Below, piece by piece: positions 1-10,500 of a stretch of 64,000 nucleotides of DNA. Numbering within the stretch: the first letter of the stretch is position 1; each line of letters begins with the position of its first letter. Under the pieces are notes generated by a model, which ran no database searches, was not told where the DNA came from, and saw only the letters and a list, made by a program, of their open reading frames with translations. This DNA comes from Simmondsia chinensis (lineage: Eukaryota > Streptophyta > Magnoliopsida > Caryophyllales > Simmondsiaceae), in NCBI GenBank assembly GCA_018398585.1, contig JAGTTD010000008.1, positions 11,792,501-11,856,500 of the forward strand, in the 5' to 3' direction. The position numbers were made by a program, and so were the translations under genes.

Positions 1-1553
1 AAAGGTAGAGGCTATGGGTCATGATGAGGTTAGCATCAAAGCAAGCTTTGATGGAAAGGCTTTTACAGGTTGCAAGCTGCATAGTTCAGATCAAGTCATT
101 GTAGTCCCAATTATTACAGAGTTGGTGTCATTGAAGTTCCAACTGTTACAAAAGCTTTTTGTTGAAGGAATGGTAATTGTTGCTAGTTGTTTGAGGAATT
201 GGGGTTGTTTTGAAGCCATGTTGGGCTGCTGGTATGACCACACAGCTGGTGCGTAAAGCCAAGTCAAGACGATGATGGTAGCTCTTGAAGATTGGAACAA
301 GCAACCTACTGCCCTGATGTAGATTCTGTAGGTGTGTGGGGTGATCTGCTGTGGGTGTTCCGAATGAAAAAATTATATGCACAAGCTTCAATATTTCCTT
401 AGTGTTTAGAGAGAGAAGTTTAGTGCAACATCAAGGCCAACTCCAGCTGAAATGGGAGTGAAAATTAGCAAGGACAGACTTGAGAACAGGCTGGAATGTG
501 TGAACAGCAGCAAAGACAATGTCGATTGGAATGCTTTGGGTGTTCAAGTTATGACATTGTGCAATTGGCATTCAATAATGGTTTATGAACTCTTAGTTTG
601 TGTGGTCTATGTAAGATCAAGAAGCTTCCTTGTGGCCAAGAATTGAATTGAAATTTATGATTTCTATAGCTATGAGTGGCTTTGGGTAGATACTGCTGAA
701 TTTCAGGGATCTGCAGCATACAATGTGGATTTGGAAGGCAATCAAGAGTTTGTTGAGCTTGGTCTAAGATGGTTTAGTAAGTGGATGTTTAAGCAATACA
801 AAATTTGGATAAGATCCAAGATGAAGGAGTTCCAGCCGCAATTTTATGGGATTTCAACTTGTGTTGTCACTAAGGTCATGATATGGGGTCGTCTGGGATG
901 TAATTGGACACTTCTTCAAGTTGATGTTGATCCTTGGATCTCTTGGTTTGAGTTGGGAAGGCCTCATGAGATGTTTAAGGACTTAATATGTAGTTTAATG
1001 GGTTTTAAGACATTCAAATTCGGTTATGCAGCATCTGTCAAGCAGAATTACCGAGTTGTTGCTGCTCTGCAGCAATGTCAAGCCTTAAGCTGTATTATTT
1101 GCATCTGGAAGTGTCTTAGATGGGTTGTGAACGTTTGGTTTGATCAGTGCAGACCCCCTGAAAAGGGTTATACATTCAAGCATAAACATTTTGTCGTAAC
1201 AAGAGACATACTCGTGAATCTACTACAATTCGGAGTTAGTTCAGCATGGGTTCGTTTCAGTTGCAACAGATTTCAGCAGTACCAGTCGCAGTACCAATTG
1301 GTGCTTGATTTGCTCGGATTACATACTTTGTCTTGCTGTTGTTTGATAGTGCAGGGCAGTCAGTGCATTCAACCTATCTTCTATTACACAATAAGTGATT
1401 TTCAAGTTCAGATGGGTGCTTCAGATGTCCTTCAGCTGCTGATTTCTGCAAGGAGTCCAATACTTCAGCTATCTTTTGCATAAGCTGAGTGATCTGCATT
1501 ATTCCAACTCTTTTGCATTCTTGAGGACAAGAATATTTTCAAGGGGAAGGGAT
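1..1553 (+). other. Unrecognised LTR-retroelement internal region (3' part)
   Basis: No domain is recognisable. The longest open frame (725-1483, 252 codons) is rich in Trp, Cys and Gln and resembles no family I know; I do not call it a gene. The main clue is at the end: bases 1518-1553 read as a Leu-Glu-Asp-Lys-Asn segment followed by a purine-rich run (aaggggaaggga). This is the arrangement seen just before the 3' LTR of many plant LTR elements, and the same kind of end is present, inverted, at 49012-49050. I infer the tail of a non-autonomous or badly decayed LTR element whose 5' part lies left of the window. Confidence 0.4.
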
Positions 1554-2111
1554 TGTTATGAATGCGAGAATCCAAGGCATGTGCGGGTGCAGGTTGTGAG
1601 CTGTGTTCTGTTACTGATATGCTGCTGCTGATGTTCTGCTACTGATATGCTGCTGCTGTGCTGATCCTGCTGCTGTTATGTGCTACGGGCTGTGTGATGT
1701 GAGGCTGTTGTTGTTCTATTGTTGCTGTTAGGTAATGAGTTAGCTTACTTTACTGCATTATATGGGTTGTAGCTGCTGCATTGTGATGTTCTAGTTGCAT
1801 TGTAATAAGCTGCAGCACCAGCTCAGCTTCATGTTGGCACCACAATGCTTAGTTAGCTAGTTACAAGATATTTTCATAAGCTCTAGATATTTTAGTTAGT
1901 TGGTTAGGAGCTTATGTCTTGATTCAATGTACAAGATTGCCCATAAGTAGTAGGAAGTGTAACAATTCAGATTCATTGAATGAAAATACAACACAATCTC
2001 CTTGAGATAACCTTCTCTCTCTCATCTAACTCTCTCTAATTCCTCATCTCCTTCACTTTTTTCTCATCTCATAGTCTCTTTGTCTTAGCTTACGTTTGTG
2101 AATCAATCACA
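1554..2111 (+). mobile_element. Candidate 3' LTR of the element at the left edge
   Basis: The stretch starts TGTTATGAATG right after a polypurine run and ends in CA just before a gypsy reverse transcriptase reading frame. It has a CTG/GCTG-rich first part (1600-1720) and a pyrimidine-rich CTCTCT end (2010-2070), the latter common near LTR 3' ends. It carries no coding signal. The boundaries rest on TG/CA and context only, because the partner LTR and the left target duplication lie outside the window. Confidence 0.4.
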
Positions 2112-2114
2112 ATC

Positions 2115-3080
2115 GTAACTTATGGGTTCGTGATGATGCCTTTTTGGCTCTCCAATGCCCCAGCTATATTTCAAGCTTTGATGAACTTGGTGTTCAAGGT
2201 GTTCTTAAAGAAGTTTGCTCTTGTGTTCTTTAATGATATACTGGTTTACAGTCCTTCCTCGGAGACTCATTTGCATCATTTAGAGCTGATATTCCTGACC
2301 CTGAAGCAGCATAAACTCTATGCCAAACTTTCTAAATGTTCTTTTGCCCAAACGTAAGTGGAATATCTTGGTCACTTGATCTCTGGGAATGGTGTGGCCA
2401 CTAATCCCAACAAGGTTCAGGCAATGAGGGAATGTCTTAATCTAGAAAATCTCAAGCAACTGTGGGGATTCCTTGGGTTAACAGTGTATTACTGAAAGTT
2501 CATTGCTGGTCTTGGGTAATTACAAAGCCATTGACAGATTTGCTCCTGAAATGTGCCCTCCATTGGAATGAATTAGCTGAGGAAGCATTTGAACGATTAA
2601 AGGTAGCTATGTCGTTTTCTCTAGTATTGGTTGTGCCTGATTTCTCCTTGCCCTTTGCTTTGGAAACCGATGCTTGCGGCAAAGGAATTGACTCTGTGTC
2701 ATCCCATACTAGAAGACCATTGGCCTATCTAAGTCTGGCTTTGAGTTACAAGAATCAAGCATTATCCATGTACGACAATGAGTATGTTGCAATCCTAATG
2801 GCATAACAAAAATGGTGGCATTATTTGGAGGGACATTAGTTCATAATCAAAACAGATAACCAATGCCTCAAATATTTACTTGAGCAAAAGGACTACGAGG
2901 GTTCAAAGAAAGGGCCTTATGAAGATGCTGGGCTTACATTACACTATTGACCAAAAAGGAAAAGATAACCAAGCAGCTGAAGCTCTCTCAAGCAGGTTAG
3001 AGGATTTCAAAGTTGCTAATTGCGCTGCAGTATCAGATGTGGTTCCAACTTGGATGAATGAAGTGGTCAAGTCATATTAG
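2115..3080 (+). pseudogene. Ty3/gypsy chromovirus reverse transcriptase and RNase H remnant
   Basis: The reading starts abruptly inside the RT palm at Tyr-Gly-Phe, followed by MMPFWLSNAPAIFQ, a version of the gypsy MPFGLTNAPATFQ motif. The catalytic box at 2226-2243 reads F-F-N-D-I-L, so the first of the two active-site aspartates is Asn. The RT connection follows, then RNase H from about 2560 (ALHWNELAEEAFERLK, with LETDA for the usual TDAS) to about 3000, where it ends IDQKGKDNQAAEALSS. Stops and frameshifts near 2357, 2460, 2806 and 2880 break it into pieces. The N-terminal part of pol is missing, apparently displaced by the LTR-like block ending at 2111. A non-functional fossil. Confidence 0.85.
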
Positions 3081-3289
3081 GGAGACACATTTGCTCATGA
3101 GTGTATTGCCGCTCATTGTGTTCAGGGAACTATTTTTTCTGATTCTGAAATTGCCGTTATTAGTGGCATAATAAGGATTAAAGGGAAGATTTTTATGGGT
3201 GAAGGTTAAGAATTAAGAAAGCAATTTGTGTTGGCCTCTCACAGTTTAACTTGGGGTGGACATTTTGAAATCAAAGGTTAAAGCAATAC

Positions 3290-4265
3290 TTTCACTGGAC
3301 TGGTATGAAGGATGAGGTTTAAGAGCTAAGTCAGCAATGTCAGGTTTGTCAGGGACCAAAAAGTGAGCATGTGACATACCAAGGCTTGCTTCAACCCTTG
3401 GCAATTCCAGAGAGAGCTTGGCAGCATATTAATATGGATTTTATTGAAGGGTTGCTTAGATCTAAGGGAAATGAATTTATCTGGGTGGTGGTTGATCGTT
3501 TCACGAAGTTCAGTCATTTTATGGCTCTTAAACATCCCATCACCATTGAAAGATAAGCAAGGCTCTTCCTAGATCAGATTTCTAAGCTCCATGGATTTCC
3601 ACAATCCATCATTTCTGATAGAGACAAGTTATTCATCAGCAACGTTTGGCGTGAATTGTTTGCATTCTTGGATCTACATTGGCTCTAAGTTCATCATACC
3701 ATCCACAGTTAGATGGTTAAACGGAGAGAGTAAACAAATGCCTTGAGCAATATTTGAAGAGTACGATGTTTACTCATCCAAGGAACTAGAATAGATGGTT
3801 GTCCCTTACAGAATTTTGGTATAACAATCATTTCCATTCGGTATTAAGAGTTACACGATTCAAAACTCTATATAGGTACGATCCACCAGCACCATTAATG
3901 TTACAAGGAGCACTCTCTCATGTGGTTGAAGTCAATATGCTACTGGATCAAAGGAAACAACTGGAGCAGCAACCCAAGGATAACTTGCCCGTTGCTCAGT
4001 CAAGGATGAAGTATTTCTCTGATTGCAAAAGTTTCTCCAAATTATAGCCTTACGGGCAATCTTCCAATGTGGTGTGCAAGAATATCAAGCTATGTGCTCA
4101 ATTCTTTCGTCCTTACAAGGTGTTGGAACGGCTTGGAAAGGTTGCATACAAGTTGGAGTTGCCTCCTGAGTCTTCAATTCACCCTGTGTTTCATGTTTGG
4201 TTGCTTAAGAAGTATGTGGCAGCTGGTTCCAATGCTGCTGCAAATCAACCACAAGCTACATTGCA
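3290..4265 (+). pseudogene. Ty3/gypsy integrase remnant
   Basis: This continues the pol fragment on its left. The end of the zinc-binding region is visible at 3335-3352 (Cys-x2-Cys). The DDE core has the first Asp in NMDFIEG (about 3433), the second in SDRDKLF (about 3617), and a third segment reading YHPQLDG-stop-TERVNKCLE (about 3695-3750), where the usual Gln codon has become a stop. The C-terminal part (4080-4230) shows FRPYKVLERLGKVAYKLELP and HPVFHVWLLKKYV, the usual integrase C-terminal barrel of chromoviruses. Frames change at about 3550, 3660, 3800 and 4060. Non-functional. Confidence 0.85.
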
Positions 4266-4338
4266 AAGAATCTTGGTACAACAACCGTAAGCAATTTTGT
4301 ACTCAAGGACAGTGCTGCAGCAGGGTAGGTAGATAAAG

Positions 4339-4434
4339 GAGGTATTAGTACAATGGAGTAACTTGAGCTTGGAGAACGCAACATGGGAAGATTGGCATTT
4401 CTTAAGATCTCAATTTCCCTCATTCCGTTCCTGA
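4339..4434 (+). pseudogene. C-terminal chromodomain of the chromovirus integrase
   Basis: The frame reads EVLVQWSNLSLENATWEDW and ends in a TGA stop at 4432-4434. E-V-L-V-Q-W, then A-T-W-E at the aromatic-cage position, then a short helix, is the classic order of the integrase chromodomain of plant chromoviruses such as the Tekay/Del and Reina groups. It is separated from the integrase core by a frameshift near 4290. Chromodomains of this type are thought to steer integration to modified chromatin. The domain looks fairly well preserved although the rest of pol is ruined. Confidence 0.8.
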
Positions 4435-4494
4435 TTCAAGAATGTTTCCCGGGGGGGGAATTCATATGATTTGGCCTTAGCAGAGCTAGTCTAG
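4435..4494 (+). other. Post-pol polypurine tract and truncated LTR start of the chromovirus
   Basis: An eight-G run (4450-4457) followed by aattcatatga lies right after the chromodomain stop, where the polypurine tract and LTR start would be expected. Only about 30 bases of possible LTR (from TGATTTGG at 4467) remain before sequence matching the copia LTR family begins near 4495, so this 3' LTR is cut off. Confidence 0.4.
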
Positions 4495-5822
4495 ATTGGT
4501 CCGCGGGCCTCAAGTGCGTGAATTTCCAACACGAGTAAACCCGGATCGCTGAGCTGTTTTTGCAATTTTTCATTTTTACTATTATTTTTTTTTTTTTTTG
4601 CTTTGTTTCCCACATGTAAAAATTCATCTTATTAATTTTAATTTTCTAAAATTATTTTATTTATAAGTTTTAATTTTTATTCGTTTCATGAATAATGTTT
4701 GGCAAAATTAAATTTACTCATCTCATGAATAAATTAATTCGTCTGATGAATTATTTAACATTTTTCCAATGGTAACAAATACAGAGGTTTGTAGGGACCT
4801 CATGAACAATTTAAATCTCTCCGAATGGGGTAAATTAATCATCTCATGAAATAATTTAAGTACAATTTAATGAGACTTAATTTCACTAAATAAATCTCAC
4901 TGCACTCCAGACTTAAATTATTTATTCGATATCTCCCTAATAGATTGTATTGACGACAACAACCCCTCTACTAGATGTCCATGACAAATGATAAATATTA
5001 CTACTACCATTATCATTCTCGCAGCTTCTCCATTAGTTACCGACTTGCCCTTCACTGAATAAATCATTTGTTCTTAAACATATTCACAGTATATATTTCA
5101 AATGCCAAACGCTTGGAATAATTTGGCCAAAGATCCTGAGCCATTCAAATATTTGCAAATATTTGCGAATCAACGAAGAGGACATCTGTATCTCATAAGT
5201 GACTAAAGATTCCCTATTAAATGCATAATCCTTGTAACACTTCATGCCGCTACGTAATATATGTGGGAATTTAGTCATGCGTTTAGACCTTACTTATAGA
5301 ACACCAAAGAAACTAACGCTCCATGCTCAAGTCCAAAATACTCTCAGGATTTAAATTCGTCGTTTAAATAGTGTGACATGAGTCACTCATCTATGATACT
5401 TGTCTAGAAACAAGCAACTCACATGGTCCAACTCAGTGTGCCAATCTTATTAAACACACCAAACTAACAATTTTGGATCACCATCCACATGACCATGACA
5501 AGTCATTTAATGTGTCACATTATAGTCTTAGCATACAAGTGGTCCAAACTTGTCTTCGACTACGATTTCTTTCGAACAACAATCCATACCATTTGTTCCA
5601 AGTCTATCTGTGGATTAATCTCATAAACCACTTAGAGCAAACATGTTAATTGTAGTCTGAGGACTTCACCCATCTCATGGATGTTTCCAAAAGGGAAACC
5701 ACTTGTAGTATAAATGCTCACTCACACATATTTAACAAGAAAACGACTGAAACTTTAATTTTATTCTTTAATAAAATAATATTAACAGAATAAATCTTGA
5801 TTTTAGGACACTATTCCTAACA
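4495..5822 (-). mobile_element. LTR-A: truncated 3' LTR of Copia-A
   Basis: It matches 9189-10500, 13145-13855 and about 20110-21516 in the same orientation; shared landmarks include aataatgtttggcaaaatta and tagatgtccatgacaaa. The complete terminus reads ATTCCTAACA at 5813-5822, that is TGTTAGGAAT on the minus strand. About 850 bases are missing at the other end compared with LTR-B. It is AT-rich and carries no gene. Confidence 0.75.
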
Positions 5823-5841
5823 ATCTCCCACTTGTCCTAAA
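5823..5841 (-). other. Polypurine tract of Copia-A
   Basis: Minus-strand TAGGACAAGTGGGAGAT lies directly against the TGTTAGGA LTR start. A GGGAGAT run abutting TGTTAGGA is the usual plus-strand primer layout in plant copia elements, and it fixes the element's orientation. Confidence 0.7.
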
Positions 5842-6900
5842 TCCAAATTATTATACACCTCATACTCATCCTTTCTATGCATGAACAAAAGATCTAGTGA
5901 GTCAAAGTCTTAGTGAGTCAACTACTTTATCTGAACCTACATGCCCCTCTTTGTAGCTTCTGAAGCTACAACGTGTTTATCCTCTATGGTGAAGTCAGCA
6001 ATACAATACTGGTTGACATTCCTTCCATTAATAGCTCCTATTCCAAGGGTGAAGGTATGCCCAAACGTTGGACGCCTAGCATCTCTATCTGACTAGAAAT
6101 CAAAATTCGTATAGCCAACTGGAGCTAGATTACTAAATCCTTACAGCTGATAGCCCCCCAACGTCATTCCTAATGAGTATTATATCGTCAACGTACAATA
6201 CTAAGAAAGTCACTACTTTCTTGTGATGTTGTTTGTACACGAATGGTTCGTCATCCAATTGCTCAAAACCATAAGACTTAATCGCTTCATTGAATCTAAT
6301 ATTTGATGAGCATGATGCTTCCTATAGCCCATACATGGACTTCTTGAGTTTGCATGCCATATGCTCCTAATTTTTGCCAGTGAAACTGTTTGGTTGCGCC
6401 ATTCAAAAGGGCCATTTTGACTTCTATTTGCAAGATCTCATAATGAGCAGCAATAGATAGGAGTATCCTTAATGGACTTTAGCATGGCTACTAGAGAAAA
6501 AGGTCTCATCATAATGAATTCCTTCCTTTATTGTAAAACCCTTAGGAACTAGTCCTGCCATGAAGGTCTTCTACCTTCCAGTCCACTCCCCCTTCTCCTG
6601 TGGACCCATTTATAACCAATGAGCTTAATGTCCATAGGCACCTCTACAAGATACCAGACCTGATTAGAATACATAGATCCTACCTCTATTTTCATGGCTA
6701 AGACCCATTGGTCAGCATGTTGTCTTTATTTGCCTCATTGTAGCTGAGATGATCATATTCAGTGGCACGACCAACCGTTAAGGCTCGCACCATGAACCTG
6801 TCAGATGCGCTGACAATCGTCCTACGACATCTAGGTTCTCGTGTACTCAAAACATTCTCAACCTTAACAGTAGTTGCATCTAATGCAACCATTGTATACA
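5842..6900 (-). pseudogene. Copia-A reverse transcriptase and RNase H remnant
   Basis: On the minus strand the RT ends with a run reading GFEQLDDEPFVYKQHHKK and VTFLVLYVDDI; the catalytic Y-V-D-D box is intact at about 6185-6200. RNase H follows at 5840-6050 with DFTIEDKHVVASEATKRGM, corresponding to the E-x-E-Y-V-A-A-S-E-A segment of the family. Many stops and frame changes occur and no frame is longer than about 70 codons. The piece at 6698-6901 is weakly conserved and its assignment to the RT N-terminus is by position. Confidence 0.75.
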
Positions 6901-7560
6901 AAGTTGTGTGTAGCCATTTAGATTAGCGTCATTTTCTTTTAACTCCGATAACACTACTCTGTTTTTCCCTTTTGTAGCCTACTACAAAATCCTCTAAAAA
7001 TTTCACACTGACATTTACTAAAAACATTTTGTTCAAAAGAACTGTAGAAAAGACCATCCTTATTCCTTTGGGATAAGCCCAAAAAGATATTGGAAAGGTA
7101 GCATGACTCATCATAGACCTTGCTATCTCTAACAATGTCCTATTTCTTCTTTGCAACAGCATTCTACTGTGGTGCACCTCGAGCCAAAATCTGAGATCTC
7201 ATCCAATTTGCATATAGGAAATCTAGAAACACACCTGAAAGATATTCACCGCCTCGATCTTATCGAAGTGACTATACTCATTTACCTAATTCCTTTTCAA
7301 CTTTAGCTTTGTACTCTTTGAACTCTTCAAAAGAATCTGACTAATGTCTCATTAGGTAAACATATAGATACCTTAAATAATCATCAATAAATGTGATGAA
7401 GTACTCATACCCACCACTTGTTTGAACATTCATTGGTCTACATACATATGTGTGAACCAGCTCAAGCAAGCCACCAACCTTGTTTCCTTGACTCTTAAAG
7501 ACAGACTTGGTCCCCTTTCATTCTATGTAGAATTCGCAAACTGGTAATGAGCTCAAGTCT
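6901..7560 (-). pseudogene. Copia-A integrase remnant
   Basis: Minus-strand frames show ELVHTYVC (about 7440-7465), where the usual HTDVCG has its first catalytic Asp replaced by Tyr. YEYFITFIDDYLRYLYVYLM follows at about 7345-7410, then DRGGEYLSGVFLDFL (about 7215-7262, second Asp present) and NRTLLEIARSMMSHATFPIS (about 7095-7155). This is the standard copia integrase order. There are at least three stops or frameshifts. Confidence 0.8.
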
Positions 7561-7849
7561 AAAGCTTCTATTAGTCCATTTTTCGGTAGTCATTGGATCC
7601 TGTTCGAATTAGTATGACCTAAAAGTTAGTACCATTTGTAGGCAATATCTCTATCAAGGTGTTTTCTTTTAGGAGATCAAACAAGTGTGCATGTATTAGA
7701 AACTTTTTAACAAATATGGGAGTTTTGATCAATAAACAATATAAATAAACCATTTATACATGTATATTTTGTAAAATTTTTTCTTCTATTAAAATGTTCA
7801 TAATCAAAATCAACTGATAACAACTATTCATAAAACGAGAAACAGAAAT

Positions 7850-8220
7850 CAAATTCCTGCGCGAAGTAGTTACATATAAACAACATTTTAAAATCAAAAA
7901 CTCTAGCACTGAAGAATAAACCAACATCTCCTATACTTAAGACCACTACTCTTGTATTGCCCCTAACAATCAGGTTCAAGTCCCCATCATGCAGCCTATT
8001 GGTTAGCCCGAGCCCCTATAATATATTACAGACATAGTAGGTAGAACATGAGTCCGCACACCACGGACATAGTGGACTCCCAATTGTGCATGGCTCAACT
8101 AAGTGAGGTATCAACATATCATCACCATATGGCTTAGTAGTCTTTGTAAGAAGAGAAGCTAAGTTCTTAGTGTAGTTTTTATTCCAGTGGCCAATCTTTC
8201 CCACAAAAGAAATACATTCC
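7850..8220 (-). pseudogene. Copia-A gag zinc knuckle and protease start
   Basis: The minus-strand frame at 8016-8215 reads FFCGKIGHWNKNYTKN, a decayed CCHC knuckle in which the first and last Cys are lost. About 30 residues later comes ADSCSTYYVCN in the place of the copia protease active site D-S-G-A-T-x-H-V-C, so the Gly is now Cys. Gag upstream of the knuckle is cut by LTR-B at 8306. Confidence 0.7.
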
Positions 8221-8305
8221 TTTTGTCAACCTTTTTTATGGACTTCGTTGCTACACTAGTAACCTTGCCTTTTCATTTCTTTCAAGTAGGTCCCTTGTGA
8301 GTGAT

Positions 8306-10500
8306 TGTTGGGAAAGAACACAATTTTGTTGGAAAAATAAACTCTAATGCCGACTATTGGGTTCACAGTTCTCGACTATGGTCACAACAACAGGCACAGA
8401 TTAGAGCACTTAAAGTCGGAGACTCTTCTCTCTACCTAAGCCCCCGGTCGGAAAGTCATGCTTCGTGACACCTCAAGTGTGAGAGAGTTATCGGGAATAG
8501 ATTTATCTCTATAAACCTTTTGCCCTAATACTGGTTGTTGGAATGAATTTGAAAAATTCTCCTTAATTTTATAATGTTTACGCAGCGGAACAGTATTTAA
8601 AATTTCTAATTTTAAGTCTACAGATTTAAATTCATAATTTAAATCTATATATCTAAATTATCAATTCAGATCTACATGCCTTTCACTCTAATACATTCAT
8701 AACAATACTTAAACTCAAACAGATATAATAATAAATACTGTAAGTAAATAGAAAAGGGAAAACTAAAAGAAGAGGAAAGAAGAACATACCTAAAACTGCT
8801 CCAATTAAAGAGAATACCTAGAAAATCGAGAACCTGCGATCATCTACGCAATGACCTTAAACAGCCCGAAGGGTTGACTCCAAAAAATATTAAACTGAGG
8901 AAAAAAAAAATTCAATGAAAAATTTTCTCTCCAATTAGGTCTCCGATACTATTTTTAGAAACCCTAAAACTTGTTTCAAAATTGAATACCAAACCTCGGA
9001 ATAAGCACCTCTATTTATAGGAGAATACCGGAGTGAAAATATGCTGAAAATTTGATGTGAGATTCCCAAATTTAATTCAAAACGAAGCATTTTAATAAAA
9101 AATTAATCTAAACGACACGTTTAACCCCTGGTCAAATACCGAGTCCTTTTACCAGTTCAAAATGTGTGCCACGTGGTACATTTCTGTTGGTCCGCCCCTG
9201 GGCAGCCTCAGCGTGCCACGCGTGTCACTCGCTAATTGGTTGCCGGTGATATACGCGGATGGGTGACCTGTTTTTCCGATTTTAAAATTTTTTTTTTGTT
9301 TGTTTTCACGTGTAAAAATTCATCTATAAATTTTAATTTTTAAAAACTATTTTATTTTACAATTTTTTATTTTTTTAATCATCTCATGAATAATGTTTGG
9401 TAAAATTAATTTACCCACCTTATGGATAAATAATTCATCTCTTGAATTCTTTAATATTTTTTCAGTGGCAGTAAAATACAGAGGCTTGCACAAGGACCTC
9501 AGGGACAATTTAAATCTTGCTCCGAATGGGTTAAATTAATCATCCTGCAAAAATAATTTAATTACCATTTATTGAGACTTAATTCCACTAAAAATATCCC
9601 ACTGCACTCCAAACTTAAATTATTTATTCGATATCTCCCTAATAGACTGTATTGACGCTAACAATCCCTCCACTAGATGTCCATGACAAAGGATAAATAT
9701 AAACACTGCCATTATCCTTCTTGCAGCTTCTCCATTAGTTATCGACTCGCCCTTCACTGAATTATTCGTTTATACTTGAACATATTCACAGTATAAATTC
9801 CTAATGTCAAATACTTCAGTACACATTGGCCAAAGATTCTGAACTATTCAAATATTTGCGAATCAACTAGGGGGACATCTATATCTCATTAGAGACTGTA
9901 GATTCCCTATTGAATATATCATCCTTGTCACACTTCACGCTGCTACACAGTGTACGTGGGATTTCAGTCATTGGTTTAGACCTTACCTATAGTACACCAA
10001 AGTAACTAATGCTCCATGTACAAGTCCAGAATACCCTCAGGATTTAGAGTTGTCGTTCAAACATTGCAACGTGAATCACTCATCTCCGATTGAAGTCTAG
10101 AAATAAGTAACCCACATGGTCCAACTCAACGTGTCAATCTTATTAAACACACCAACCTAAAGCTTTTGGATCTCTGTCTACATGGTCCAACACACGTTAT
10201 AGTCTTAACATAGAAGTGGTCTAAACTTGTCTTCCGCTACGAGTCTTTCAGACTACAATCCATACCATTTGTTCCAAGTCTATCCATAGCTTAGTCTCAT
10301 AAACTACTCAGAACAAACATGTAAATTGTAGTCTGAGGACTACACCCATCTCATAGATGTCTCCCAAAAGAAAATTACATGCAGTATAAAATGCTCATGC
10401 ACACAAATTTAACTAGGAAACGATTGGAACTTTAATTTTATTTTTTAATTAAAACAATATATCCAGAGTAAATCTGGATTTCGGGACACTGTTCCTAACA
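8306..10500 (-). mobile_element. LTR-B: solo LTR inserted in Copia-A gag
   Basis: A full-length copy of the LTR family, starting TGTTGG and ending CTAACA. It is flanked by GTGAT (8301-8305) and GTAAT (10501-10505), a 5 bp target duplication with one mismatch. A second TGTTGGAAAAAT start lies at 8327, so the true edge could be either. No internal region accompanies it, so it is a solo LTR left by recombination. It is AT-rich, with a GC-richer patch near 9170-9250. Confidence 0.7.

Noticed and set aside
725..1483. 252-codon open frame, the longest in the left region
   Set aside because: No family resemblance, odd composition rich in Trp and Cys, and it lies in a region ending with an LTR-element signature. 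Kept as unrecognised retroelement internal DNA, not as a gene.
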